This document shows positions 7,967-16,522 of a stretch of DNA of 64,000 bases, piece after piece. Position 1 is the first letter of the stretch. Each line of letters begins with the position of its first letter. The notes beneath the pieces were generated by a model. That model searched no databases and was not told the origin of the DNA. It saw nothing but the letters and a program-made list of their open reading frames with translations. Made by a program: the position numbers and the translations under genes. Source of the DNA: Gp6-AA40 sp035263125 (GTDB taxonomy: Bacteria > Acidobacteriota > Vicinamibacteria > Vicinamibacterales > UBA2999); contig DATFRP010000002.1 in NCBI GenBank assembly GCA_035263125.1, forward strand, positions 49,060 to 113,059, in the 5' to 3' direction.

Positions 7967-10402
7967 ATGCTGCCGGCGCGCCGAGCGAGTCCAGCAAACG
8001 ATCAGGCGCTCTCGGGGGTCCTCGACCGCCTGACTGGCGGCGTGACCGAACGCCCGGATCGGCCGGATGCCTGGGTCACGGCGATACGGCGGCTGCCGGC
8101 CCTCGACCCTCGATACGCACCCTTTCCGGATGGCACGGACGAACGCCTGCGCGATGCGCTGCGCCAGCGAGGCATCGAGCAGTTGTACACGCACCAGGCG
8201 ATCGCCATCGAACATGCGCTCGCGCATCGCCACGTCGTGATTACCACGCCGACGGCGTCGGGAAAGACTCTCTGTTACAACGCGCCGGTGCTGAGTAGTG
8301 TGCTGCGGGATCCTTCGTCACGTGCTCTCTATCTCTTTCCAACCAAGGCGCTCGCCCAGGATCAACTGGCGGAGCTGCACGAGTTGTCCGACCTGCTGTC
8401 GCGTCGCGCCGAGATGGAGATCGGCGTGTTCACGTACGACGGCGACACCCCGCAGGATGCCCGCCGCGCCATTCGAGGACGGGCGCACATCGTGCTGAGC
8501 AATCCCGACATGGTGCACTCCGGGATTCTCCCGCACCATCCTCGCTGGGCGAAGCTGTTCGAGAACCTGCGCTACGTAGTCATCGACGAACTGCACGCGT
8601 ATCGTGGTGTGTTCGGCAGTCATCTGACGAACGTCGTGAGACGACTGACACGCATCTGCCGGCACTATGGATCGAATCCGACGTTCATCTGCTCCTCGGC
8701 GACGATCGCAAATCCACGGGAACTTGCCGAAGCGCTGGTCGAGCAGCCGTTCGAGCTCGTTGCCGAAAGCGGCGCTCCTCGTGGCGAGAAGTTCTTCCTC
8801 TTCGTGAACCCGCCCGTCGTCAGCGAGCAGTTGGGTATTCGTCGATCGTATCTGGCAGAGACCCGACGACTCGCCGCGGAGTTCCTGAAACGGAAGCTGC
8901 AGACGATCGTCTTCGCGCAGAGCCGTCTGGCCACGGAGATCCTGACGACCTATCTGAAGGACGATTTCGGCGGCCCCCCGGGCACGACCGACGAGATCCG
9001 TGGGTATCGAGGCGGCTATCTCCCGCAGCGTCGTCGAGAGATCGAGAAAGGGCTGCGAGAGGGAACGGTCCGGGCCGTCGTGTCGACCAACGCTCTCGAA
9101 CTGGGGATCGATATCGGCGCGCTCGATGCGTGCGTCATGGCAGGGTATCCGGGCACGATCGCGGCGACCTGGCAGCGCGCGGGGCGAGCGGGACGCCGGA
9201 GCGGCCGCTCGGCCGCGGTCCTCGTTGCCAGCAGCGCGCCGCTCGATCAGTTCGTGGTGCGCAACCCGTCGTACTTCTTCGACGCCTCACCCGAACATGC
9301 ACTCGTGAACCCCGACAACCTGCACATCCTGGTCGACCACGTGAAGTGCGCCGCGTTCGAGCTGCCGTTCACGACATCCGATCGGTACGGAAAGCACGAC
9401 GTGCAGGAGGTGCTCGGTGTGCTTCAGGAGAGCGGCTTCGTTCATCGATCGGCGGATGGTGAGGGCGAGGGCGTCTGGCAATGGACCAACGAGTCGTATC
9501 CTGCCGATGCCGTCAGCCTGCGATCGATTTCGTCGGACAACTTCGTCGTTGTCGATACCACCAACGGCGCCGATGTCATCGGCGAAACGAGCTTCACGAG
9601 CGGACCGTCGACGCTTCATGAGAGGGCGATCTACCTCGTGGAAGGCGCGCTCTATCAGGTGGAGCGTCTCGACTTCGAGGGCCGCAAGGCCTACGTGCGA
9701 CAGATCGAGTGCGACTACTACACCGACGCGATCACGTACTCGAGGGTCACGGTGCTCGAGACGTTCGAGCACCGAGCGACTGCGTCGCATGGCGAGGTCC
9801 ACGTTTCATCGAGGGTCGTCGGCTTCAAGAAGATCAAGTTCTACACCAACGAGAACGTGGGGTCCGGCGAGCTCGATCTGCCCGAGCAGCAGATGCATAC
9901 GACCGCGTACTGGCTCACGATTCCGCGCGAGGTGATGGCCGCTCTCCCGTATGCGGCCGACGATCGCCGCGACGGTGTCGTCGGGCTGTCCTTCGCGATG
10001 CGGCAGGTGGCGCAGCTGCTGCTGATGTGCGACCGACAGGACATCGGCATCTCGATCGGGAGCGGCGAGCACGGCGACCACACCGACGTGACACGGACAG
10101 GCCGGCCTGCCACGAGCGAAGTCGAAGGGGTGACGCTGTCGGACGAGCCGCGCATTTTCGTCTACGACAGCTACCCAGGCGGCATCGGTTTCAGTGCGCC
10201 GCTGTTTGCCATGAGTACGGAGCTGCGCCGGCAAACCCGCGAGCTGATCGCTTCCTGTGAATGCCCGCATGGATGTCCGGGCTGCGTCGGCCCGATCGGC
10301 AACACCGGCCCGATGGCCAAGAACGTGGCGCTTCGAATCCTGGAGCTGCTCGACACGGCGCAGATCGAGTCGGCCGATCACGCGCAGGCGGCCTCGCTAT
10401 GA
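7967..10402 (+). CDS. mrfA: MrfA/YprA-type DEXH helicase with DUF1998 zinc-binding C-terminus
   Basis: 811-residue superfamily 2 helicase. Motifs: Q-like THQAIAIEHAL, Walker A TPTASGKTL (K100), DELH box VIDELHAYRG, motif III SSAT, motif VI QRAGRAGRRSGR. The C-terminus (about 740-800) has the four-cysteine cluster CECPHGCPGCVG with FVYDSYPGGIGF just before it, diagnostic of the DUF1998/MZB helicases. In Bacillus subtilis MrfA acts with the exonuclease MrfB in a UvrABC-independent pathway for mitomycin-type DNA damage. Here too the next gene encodes the YprB/MrfB-like nuclease and overlaps it by four bases (ATGA), so the same repair role is inferred. Cytosolic, DNA-bound. Confidence 0.92.
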   Translation: MLPARRASPANDQALSGVLDRLTGGVTERPDRPDAWVTAIRRLPALDPRYAPFPDGTDERLRDALRQRGIEQLYTHQAIAIEHALAHRHVVITTPTASGKTLCYNAPVLSSVLRDPSSRALYLFPTKALAQDQLAELHELSDLLSRRAEMEIGVFTYDGDTPQDARRAIRGRAHIVLSNPDMVHSGILPHHPRWAKLFENLRYVVIDELHAYRGVFGSHLTNVVRRLTRICRHYGSNPTFICSSATIANPRELAEALVEQPFELVAESGAPRGEKFFLFVNPPVVSEQLGIRRSYLAETRRLAAEFLKRKLQTIVFAQSRLATEILTTYLKDDFGGPPGTTDEIRGYRGGYLPQRRREIEKGLREGTVRAVVSTNALELGIDIGALDACVMAGYPGTIAATWQRAGRAGRRSGRSAAVLVASSAPLDQFVVRNPSYFFDASPEHALVNPDNLHILVDHVKCAAFELPFTTSDRYGKHDVQEVLGVLQESGFVHRSADGEGEGVWQWTNESYPADAVSLRSISSDNFVVVDTTNGADVIGETSFTSGPSTLHERAIYLVEGALYQVERLDFEGRKAYVRQIECDYYTDAITYSRVTVLETFEHRATASHGEVHVSSRVVGFKKIKFYTNENVGSGELDLPEQQMHTTAYWLTIPREVMAALPYAADDRRDGVVGLSFAMRQVAQLLLMCDRQDIGISIGSGEHGDHTDVTRTGRPATSEVEGVTLSDEPRIFVYDSYPGGIGFSAPLFAMSTELRRQTRELIASCECPHGCPGCVGPIGNTGPMAKNVALRILELLDTAQIESADHAQAASL

Positions 10403-11730
10403 CGTCGCTGAGCGATCGTCTTCGTAGTGTTCTCTCGACGGGACAGTGTAGGCCGGGTCTTTCAGACCCAGCGGCGCTTGACACGAGGCGTCACGCCGGG
10501 TCTGAAGACCCGGCCTACACTGCGGGAGATCTGCTCGAGGGCGAATGGTGCGATGCGGACGGCGGACGCTTCCTCGTTGTCGATCGCAGTTACTCGCCCG
10601 GTCATCGACACGGAGCGATGTCTATCGCTGACGCGTTGCCGCCCTCCGATGGCCTCTGGCCTCGGCTCTCGTTGTTAGCGGACGGTGCTGCGATCTCCAA
10701 CCTGCTGTTCATCGATCTCGAAACGACCGGCCTTGCCGGTGGGGCAGGGACCTACGCATTTCTCGTCGGCTGCGGCTGGTTCGACGGGGGCCGCTTTCGC
10801 GTGCGGCAATTCGTGCTCACGAGCTTCGCTGCCGAGCGTGCGCTGCTGCAGGCACTCGTGCCGATCGCACGCGATGCCGGTACGGTCGTGACCTACAACG
10901 GCAAGTCATTCGATCTGCCGCTGGTCGAAACGCGGTTCAGCCTGCATCGAATGGACACGCCGTTCGCCGAAATGCCCCACATCGACATGCTGCATCCCGC
11001 CCGCCGGTTGTGGCGCGGACGCGAGCCGAGCGGCTCGCGTTCTTATGACGAGGTATCCGGTCGCGACAGCTGCCGGCTCAGTGCGATCGAGCAGGTGCTT
11101 TGCGGACACCGGCGTGAGGGAGATGTCGCCGGCTTCGAGATTCCGGCGCGCTACTTTCATTTCGTGCGGACCGGCGATGCGCGTCCGCTCGAGGCCGTGC
11201 TCGAACACAATCGTCTCGACCTGTTGTCGCTTGCGTTCGTGACCGCGCGGGCCGCGCAGCTGCTGGAGGACGGCGCCGCGGCTGCCCGGACCGCGCGCGA
11301 AGCGCTCGGGCTCGGCCGTCTCTACGAACGCGGCGGACTCACGACCGACGCATGGCGATGTTTTACGCGGGCGCTCGAGATCGATGACGACGATTCAATC
11401 ACGCGCGCCGAAGTGCTCCGTGCCCACGCGGTGCTCGCGCGTCGAATGCGTCGCTTCGAAGATGCGGCTTCGTCGTGGCGTCTGCTACTGGATGTGCCTG
11501 AGTGCCCGCCGGCGCTGAAACGCGAAGCGTCAGAAGCGCTGGCCGTTCACCTGGAGCATCGGTTGCGCGATTATCAGTCTGCGCGAGGATACGCAGCGCA
11601 AACGCTGCGCGGGGATGTGACGGACGCCCGCAAACAGGCTACGCTGCATCGTCTGGCCAGGTTGGATCGCAAGATTAACGAAGCGCCGGGCCTAGAAAAG
11701 AGGCCCGGCCTACACGACTCGTTGTTCTGA
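10399..11730 (+). CDS. mrfB: MrfB/YprB-type DEDD exonuclease with TPR-like tail, carrying repeat insertions
   Basis: 443-residue protein. The ribonuclease-H-like exonuclease core (about residues 85-290) has the DxE motif FIDLETTGLAGG, Exo II-like VVTYNGKSFDLPLVETRF, HIDMLHPARRLWRG, and the last acidic motif EHNRLDLLSLAF. Residues about 300-430 are helical and TPR-like. The ATG overlaps the mrfA stop (ATGA), so the start is firm. Oddity 1: codons about 16-41 come from a palindromic repeat (10444-10522) inserted in frame, giving a CRPGLSDP...GSEDPAYT segment before the conserved N-terminal region (GGRFLVVDRSYSPGHRHG). Oddity 2: the last residues (APGLEKRPGLHDSLF) are encoded by another copy of the same repeat family. 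Catalytic motifs are intact, so the protein is probably functional. Confidence 0.9.
   Translation: MTSLSDRLRSVLSTGQCRPGLSDPAALDTRRHAGSEDPAYTAGDLLEGEWCDADGGRFLVVDRSYSPGHRHGAMSIADALPPSDGLWPRLSLLADGAAISNLLFIDLETTGLAGGAGTYAFLVGCGWFDGGRFRVRQFVLTSFAAERALLQALVPIARDAGTVVTYNGKSFDLPLVETRFSLHRMDTPFAEMPHIDMLHPARRLWRGREPSGSRSYDEVSGRDSCRLSAIEQVLCGHRREGDVAGFEIPARYFHFVRTGDARPLEAVLEHNRLDLLSLAFVTARAAQLLEDGAAAARTAREALGLGRLYERGGLTTDAWRCFTRALEIDDDDSITRAEVLRAHAVLARRMRRFEDAASSWRLLLDVPECPPALKREASEALAVHLEHRLRDYQSARGYAAQTLRGDVTDARKQATLHRLARLDRKINEAPGLEKRPGLHDSLF
10444..10522. repeat. GGCCGGGTCT-family palindromic element inside mrfB
   Basis: Left arm 10444-10469 and right arm about 10498-10522 are reverse complements with one base difference (CAGTGTAGGCCGGGTCT... 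and ...AGACCCGGCCTACACTG). Each arm is itself a small hairpin (GGGTCT/AGACCC). Length of the element keeps the mrfB frame open. Related copies lie at 11684-11767, 14211-14245 and 56416-56470. Confidence 0.95.
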
Positions 11731-11767
11731 GCGAACTGTGTAGCCGGGCCTGTTCTCGAAGCCCGGC
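11684..11767. repeat. Two GCCGGGCC-family hairpins at the mrfB/rpmE convergent junction
   Basis: Hairpin one, 11684-11715, is GCCGGGCCT...AGGCCCGGC followed by CTACAC; it encodes the last residues of MrfB. Hairpin two, 11737-11767, begins TGTAGCCGGGCC and ends with a shorter complement. Together they form a head-to-head pair around the mrfB stop. A bidirectional terminator role is possible. Confidence 0.85.
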
Positions 11768-11782
11768 GTTCGTGGCTTCGGG

Positions 11783-12082
11783 CTACGCCGTTGCCGCTTT
11801 GCTGGTCTTCTTCTTCGCCGCTGCGGTCTTCGTGGCCTTGGCCACCTTCACCGCCTTGGCTGCGGTCTTACGCTGCTCGGACGTCTGCGCGCCGAATTTC
11901 TTGGTGAACCGTTCGACGCGTCCCTCGGTGTCGATCAGCTTCTGGCGTCCCGTGAAAAAGGGATGGCAGGCCGAGCAGATTTCGAGGTGCAGCTCGGGCT
12001 TGGTCGAGCGCGTCTTGAACGTGTTCCCACACGCACAGCGAACCTCGACCTCCTGATACTTCGGGTGGATCCCTTCCTTCAC
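11783..12082 (-). CDS. rpmE: 50S ribosomal protein L31
   Basis: 99-residue L31 with a basic tail. The conserved body is KEGIHPKYQEVEVRC, then ACGNTFKTRSTKPELHLEI, then CSACHPFFTGRQKLIDT. The CAC and CSAC cysteines make it the zinc-binding (C+) form. About 30 residues of Lys/Ala-rich, probably disordered sequence follow the usual end (AKAVKVAKATKTAAAKKK). Start: GTG at 12082, giving the family N-terminus VKEGIHP, preceded by the ribosome binding site AGAGGACC. The frame is open to 12154 but that segment has no L31 homology and forms hairpins in RNA. It is convergent with mrfB. Confidence 0.95.
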   Translation of the reverse strand: MKEGIHPKYQEVEVRCACGNTFKTRSTKPELHLEICSACHPFFTGRQKLIDTEGRVERFTKKFGAQTSEQRKTAAKAVKVAKATKTAAAKKKTSKAATA

Positions 12083-12166
12083 GATGGTCCTCTCTTCAGG
12101 CGCGCCCTCGGTCGTAGGAGCCGCCTTCTGGCGGCCCATTCGGGCCCAGTGCAAATGAAAATTATA
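12083..12166 (-). promoter_or_regulatory. rpmE promoter -10 and structured 5' leader
   Basis: A perfect -10 hexamer TATAAT on the minus strand sits at 12161-12166, overlapping the stop codon of the upstream gene. The predicted transcript leader of about 70 nt can form two hairpins: GCCGCC-TTCT-GGCGGC (12120-12135) and GGCCC-ATTC-GGGCC (12133-12146), which share bases and so compete. The ribosome binding site and GTG follow. L31 leaders are known autoregulatory RNAs in other phyla; applying that here is inference. Confidence 0.5.
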
Positions 12167-14207
12167 TACCAGGGCGACAGGCCCGCAGGCTCACCTGCCT
12201 GTTCTGCGAGACCGCGACGGTCGGATCCTCGACGAATTCGGCCATAATCCCGGCGCCGAGATCCCGCTCGTCATTGCTGCCGTGCTCCGAGGGACGCCAG
12301 GTACGCGAAACGTGCATATGCGCCTCGAGTGTCCGTTGTCCGTCCGGAAGCGTCACCCCGATACTGACTGGAGTGGGGGTCTCCAGCGCTTCGTCTACTA
12401 AGACGCCGCACGGGCTCGTCAGGGTCACATGCACCGGCTCAGCCGCCATATCCGGGTGCTGGGCCCATACGCGTAACACGAGCCACCGCGTCTTGGCTGG
12501 CCAGATGAAGCTCGCATCACCCTTGGTCCAGTTGAACTCGCGGCCTTTCATGAGCTCGGGCGGATAAGTACCAACCGCGTAGAGCCGCTGAGCGCGGCGC
12601 GCGCGTTCCGTGACTGCGAGCGGGCCACCCGCCAGCACCAGCTGGCCGCCAGCATACGTGACAGCCAGCAAGAGTGCCGCGATCCACGCCCAGGTCGGGG
12701 TGGTGCGTCCCGCCACCCGCGCGGGGAAAGGCATCAGCCAGGTGGCCCACGCGACGAGCAGCATGAACGTCAGCATCACGATCGGCGTCTGCGTCGGCAC
12801 CTGAATGAACGAGCTGATGCCGAGCGCGACGAGCAGGCCGCGCACGATCGTTGCCTCGAGCCGATACTCGGCACGCGCGCGCGCAGTGGCGATGTACCAG
12901 ACGAGGACTGCGGACCAGATGAACAGGAGGGCGCTGCCGAGCACACCGAGCTCGGAGAGCTGATGGCGCCACCAGTTCTGGGCGTTGTCGAAGGGCAGTG
13001 CGGCGTCCGCCTGTAGCCGCCAATAGTCGGGCGAGAGAATCTGATAGCTTCCGATGCCGACCCCGACGATCGGATGCTCGCGAATGATCTGATTGGCGAT
13101 CTGTCCGTACGGTCCGCGAGTGAAGATCGTGCTGAGACCCGAGCGCGGCGAGGCTGGGATCTCCGCAAGCCGCTTGGCCGGTCCGATCGTGCTCGACGTG
13201 GCGACAATGATCACCACGAGTGCGGCGACGCCTGCAGCGGCCCATTGAAGCGCTCGCCGCGCACGCGCGTCCGCTGATGACCAGACACTGGCGAGAAAGG
13301 TCGCTCCCGCCACGACTCCACACAACATCGCCGCGCGTGATCCCGACATCCACAGGCCGGCAAGGTTCACGACGAACGCGAGGAAGGCGATCGCGTTGAT
13401 GACGCGCTCGTCCGTGTCTCGCGTGGGGTCGAGAGTGCGCGTCACGCGCAACGCGAGAAACGCGATCGGACCCGCGAGCGCCGCGCACATGCCGAGCGCA
13501 TTCGCGTCGAGCAGCGTGCCGGTTGCGCGCGCCAGCGAGGCCCAGAAGGGCGTGCTCAGGAACTTCAGATCGACGGTGCCCTGATACACCGCCACCAGGC
13601 TCGACAGCGTCGCTCCGATCCAGATGCCGTGGGCAACAGGGACAACGGCCTCAGGCCTCTCCTCGAATCGCTCGCAGGCCCAATCGAGCCAGAGCAGTCC
13701 AAGCAGTTGCGTCCAGACCACGAACAGGAGCCAGGCCGCAACCTGTGGCGCTGACAGCATGGCCCATGAGTTGATCGCGGCCTCGTCGGTCAGCAGACGC
13801 GTGCTGAATGCGGTTTCACGCGCGAGCAGCACCGGCCACGCCAACGCCAGCGTCAAGGCCCAGCCCGCGGCAAGAACACGCCAGGGTGCTGGAAGCTTCC
13901 ACCGCGACCATGAAGAGAAGCGCAGGAGAGAGGCGGACACGCCTCCCATCCAGAACAGATCGAGCACGGGACCCTCGCGTGCCGTCAGCGCGCGAAGGAT
14001 CGCCGGTGCCAGCATGGCGCAGGCCACCCAGCACACGAACAGTCGGGACTGCAGATGCCTGGAGACGGCAGCGCCCAATACGATCGCTGCGATCGTCACA
14101 ACGCGCAGGGCCGGGGTGAGATCCGGATGGAACGCGAGCAGCAGGAGAACGATCAGCAGAACCGACGCTGTTGCGGCAGTTTTACTGAGGCGCTCGAAGA
14201 TGGGCAC
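12162..14207 (-). CDS. O-antigen ligase/polymerase-like membrane protein
   Basis: 681 residues with about a dozen hydrophobic segments in the first 480, then a periplasmic C-terminal region of about 180 residues. The large loop before the late spans contains FTRGPYGQIANQIIREHP and IVGVGIGSYQ, then NAQNWWRHQLSELGVLGS, the pattern of the Wzy_C/WaaL (O-antigen ligase) family, where a conserved loop with a histidine and arginines handles undecaprenyl-linked glycan. Role inferred: polymerising or ligating surface polysaccharide at the outer face of the inner membrane. It lies just downstream of a GT2 gene on the same strand (46 bp apart, with a hairpin element between). The stop TAA overlaps the rpmE promoter. 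Confidence 0.85.
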   Translation of the reverse strand: MPIFERLSKTAATASVLLIVLLLLAFHPDLTPALRVVTIAAIVLGAAVSRHLQSRLFVCWVACAMLAPAILRALTAREGPVLDLFWMGGVSASLLRFSSWSRWKLPAPWRVLAAGWALTLALAWPVLLARETAFSTRLLTDEAAINSWAMLSAPQVAAWLLFVVWTQLLGLLWLDWACERFEERPEAVVPVAHGIWIGATLSSLVAVYQGTVDLKFLSTPFWASLARATGTLLDANALGMCAALAGPIAFLALRVTRTLDPTRDTDERVINAIAFLAFVVNLAGLWMSGSRAAMLCGVVAGATFLASVWSSADARARRALQWAAAGVAALVVIIVATSSTIGPAKRLAEIPASPRSGLSTIFTRGPYGQIANQIIREHPIVGVGIGSYQILSPDYWRLQADAALPFDNAQNWWRHQLSELGVLGSALLFIWSAVLVWYIATARARAEYRLEATIVRGLLVALGISSFIQVPTQTPIVMLTFMLLVAWATWLMPFPARVAGRTTPTWAWIAALLLAVTYAGGQLVLAGGPLAVTERARRAQRLYAVGTYPPELMKGREFNWTKGDASFIWPAKTRWLVLRVWAQHPDMAAEPVHVTLTSPCGVLVDEALETPTPVSIGVTLPDGQRTLEAHMHVSRTWRPSEHGSNDERDLGAGIMAEFVEDPTVAVSQNRQVSLRACRPGI

Positions 14208-14210
14208 GTG

Positions 14211-14245
14211 ACAGTGTAGGCCGGGTCCTGCCTTTTGGACCCGGC
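14211..14245. repeat. GGCCGGGTCC-family hairpin element
   Basis: TGTAGGCCGGGTCC followed by CTGCCTTTT and GGACCCGGCG: a hairpin of the same family as 10444-10522, filling most of the gap between the GT2 stop and the ligase start. Confidence 0.85.
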
Positions 14246-14253
14246 GTCCAACG

Positions 14254-15006
14254 TTACGAACTGAAACGATGCTTCAATAGCACCCACAGCGCGACGACGC
14301 CGTCCTTCCAGCCGATCTTCTTGCCCTCTTCGTAGCTGCGGCCGTCGTAGGTAATCGGCACTTCGTACACGCGGTAGCCGCGCTTGAAGATCTTCGCGGT
14401 GATCTCGGGCTCGATGCCGAACCCGTTCGACTCGAGGTCGAGCCCCTGCAGCACCTCACGACGCATCACCTTGTAGCAGGTCTCCATGTCGGTCAGCATC
14501 GTGTTGTACAGCACGTTGGTGAGCAGCGTGAGGACCCGGTTACCCAGATAATGCGTGAACAGGAACACGCGGTGCCGGCCGAGAAAGCGCGACCCGTATA
14601 CGACGTCGGCGCGCCCTTCGACGATCAGCTCCGCAAGTAGGGGAAATTCTTCGGGCGAGTATTCGAGGTCGGCATCCTGGACGGCGACGATGTCGCCGGT
14701 CACTGCCGCGAAGCCGCGGCGCAGCGCCGCGCCCTTGCCCTGATTGTGCTCCTGCAGCAGCAGCGTGAAGCCGTGTTCCTGCTGCAGCTCCTGGAGCCGT
14801 TCCCGCGTACCGTCCTTCGAGCAGTCATCCACGACGACGAGCTCGATGCGCATCGGCACCGCGAGAACGCGTGGCACGATCTCGTCGATCGTCGCCCGTT
14901 CGTTGTAGACGGGCATGACGACCGACAGCAGCGGCGACTGAAGTGCCGTCCGGACGCCGTGCTTTCTGGCGATGGCTGGAGAAGGAGTCTCCGCCGCCGA
15001 CGCCAT
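14254..15006 (-). CDS. Family 2 glycosyltransferase (dolichyl-phosphate mannose synthase-like)
   Basis: 250-residue GT-A enzyme: LLSVVMPVYNERATIDEIV at the N-terminus, VVVDDCSKDGTRERL nucleotide-binding DD, and AVQDADLEYSPEEFP carrying the metal-binding DAD. The DPM1-like region VYGSRFLGRHRVFLF through LTDMETCYKVMRREV supports transfer of a sugar from NDP- or GDP-sugar to a polyprenyl phosphate. No C-terminal membrane spans, so a soluble or peripheral form of about the usual DPM1 length. With the adjacent ligase-like protein it suggests a surface glycan pathway. Start: ATG of MASAAETPSP. Confidence 0.9.
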   Translation of the reverse strand: MASAAETPSPAIARKHGVRTALQSPLLSVVMPVYNERATIDEIVPRVLAVPMRIELVVVDDCSKDGTRERLQELQQEHGFTLLLQEHNQGKGAALRRGFAAVTGDIVAVQDADLEYSPEEFPLLAELIVEGRADVVYGSRFLGRHRVFLFTHYLGNRVLTLLTNVLYNTMLTDMETCYKVMRREVLQGLDLESNGFGIEPEITAKIFKRGYRVYEVPITYDGRSYEEGKKIGWKDGVVALWVLLKHRFSS

Positions 15007-15031
15007 TAGTGGCTCATGCCTCCCTCGTCGG

Positions 15032-15064
15032 GACCGGCCGCTCCGTTGTCACGGCCGGCTGGTC
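15032..15064 (-). terminator. Possible stem-loop downstream of rho
   Basis: GACCGGCCG (15032-15040) can pair with most of CGGCCGGCTGGTC (15052-15064) in the 106-bp gap between rho and the GT2 gene. There is no clear T-run, so intrinsic termination is only a possibility. Confidence 0.3.
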
Positions 15065-15112
15065 GCGGTCGAGGCTGGTTGTGGGTTGTGCCCTTCCAGT
15101 CGAAGCGATCCA

Positions 15113-16522
15113 TTAAGACTTGCCTGCCGCCATGGCCGCCAGGAACTCGGCGTTTGTCTTGGTCTTGCTCATCTTCGACAGGAGCAGCTCCATCGCTTCG
15201 CTGGGCGACAGCGGCGTCAGCACCTTGCGAAGGACCCACACGCGATTGAGTTCTTCCTTCGGCAGCAGGAGCTCCTCTTTACGCGTGCCGCTCTTGGTGA
15301 TGTCGATCGAGGGGAACACGCGACGGTCGGTCAGCTTGCGATCGAGATGAATTTCGGAATTGCCGGTGCCCTTGAACTCCTCGAAGATCACTTCGTCCAT
15401 CCGCGACCCGGTATCGACGAGCGCCGTGGCGACGATCGTGAGCGAGCCACCCTCTTCGATGTTGCGGGCCGCCCCGAAGAACCGCTTCGGCCGCTGCAGG
15501 GCGTTGCTGTCGACGCCGCCCGAGAGCACCTTGCCTGACGCCGGGACGATGGTGTTGTAGGCGCGCGCGAGACGCGTGATCGAGTCGAGCAGGATGACGA
15601 CGTCCTTCTTGTGCTCGACGAGGCGCTTGGCCTTCTCGATGACCATCTCCGCCACCTGCACGTGGCGCTGCGCCGGCTCGTCGAAGGTCGACGAGATGAC
15701 CTCGCCGCGGACCGAGCGCTGCATGTCGGTCACTTCTTCCGGCCGCTCGTCGATGAGCAGCACGATCAGATACACCTCGGGATGGTTCCTGGTGATGCTG
15801 TTGGCGATGCTTTGCAGCAGCATCGTCTTGCCGGTGCGCGGCGGGGCGACGATGAGACCGCGCTGCCCCTTGCCGAGCGGTGTGAGCAGGTCCATCACCC
15901 GTCCCGAGAGGTTCTCGGGCTCGGTCTCCAGATTGACCTTCTGTGCCGGATAGAGCGGCGTGAGGTTCTCGAAGAAGATCTTCTCCTTCGTCTTCTCGGG
16001 CGGCTCGAAGTTGATCGCCTCGACCTTGATCAGGGCGAAGTAGCGCTCGCCGTCCTTCGGGGGCCGGATGACACCGGACACCGTGTCGCCGGTGTGCAGA
16101 TCGAACTTGCGGATCTGCGAGGGCGACACGTAGATGTCATCGGGCCCGGGCAGGTAGTTGTAATCGGGTGCGCGGAGGAACCCGAAGCCGTCGGGCAGCG
16201 TCTCGAGCACACCTTCCGAGAAGACATTGCCGCTCTTCTCGGCACGCACGCGGAGGATCTCGAAGATCAGCTCCTGCTTGCGCATGCCCGTCGCGCCGGC
16301 AATGTCGAGCTCCTTGGCGATCTTGGTGAGTGCGGAGATGTTCATCTCCTTCATCGCCGAGAGCGAAATCGTTTGTGCGGGGGCGGCCTGAGCTGGAGCG
16401 GCGGGATTCGGCGCGGGGGCACCGTTCTGCGCGGTGCGTTCCTTGTCGCCCTTATCAGGTGGGGCGGCGGTTGCAGTGCCTATGCCGCCGTTGGTCTTGG
16501 CAGGCTTGCGATCATCTTCCAC
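15113..16522 (-). CDS. rho: Transcription termination factor Rho
   Basis: 469-residue hexameric RNA-dependent ATPase. Order: Pro/Ala-rich, probably disordered N-terminal extension (about 1-50), Rho_N helix-turn region from LSAMKEMNISALTKIAKEL, RNA-binding cold-shock domain (VLETLPDGFGFLRAPDYNY), then the RecA-like core with Walker A APPRTGKTMLLQ and Walker B VVILLDSITRLARAYN, plus the C-terminal GTGNSEIHLDRKLTDRR. All key residues are present. The GTG start (MEDDRKPAK) lies inside the 3' end of engB, a 43-bp overlap, so the two are probably co-transcribed. A start at a later internal ATG, before the conserved Rho_N segment, cannot be excluded. Confidence 0.96.
   Translation of the reverse strand: MEDDRKPAKTNGGIGTATAAPPDKGDKERTAQNGAPAPNPAAPAQAAPAQTISLSAMKEMNISALTKIAKELDIAGATGMRKQELIFEILRVRAEKSGNVFSEGVLETLPDGFGFLRAPDYNYLPGPDDIYVSPSQIRKFDLHTGDTVSGVIRPPKDGERYFALIKVEAINFEPPEKTKEKIFFENLTPLYPAQKVNLETEPENLSGRVMDLLTPLGKGQRGLIVAPPRTGKTMLLQSIANSITRNHPEVYLIVLLIDERPEEVTDMQRSVRGEVISSTFDEPAQRHVQVAEMVIEKAKRLVEHKKDVVILLDSITRLARAYNTIVPASGKVLSGGVDSNALQRPKRFFGAARNIEEGGSLTIVATALVDTGSRMDEVIFEEFKGTGNSEIHLDRKLTDRRVFPSIDITKSGTRKEELLLPKEELNRVWVLRKVLTPLSPSEAMELLLSKMSKTKTNAEFLAAMAAGKS

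Noticed and set aside
10444..10522. Insertion sequence inside mrfB
   Set aside because: Element is only 79 bp, has no transposase frame and no obvious target duplication; a REP-like palindrome fits better.
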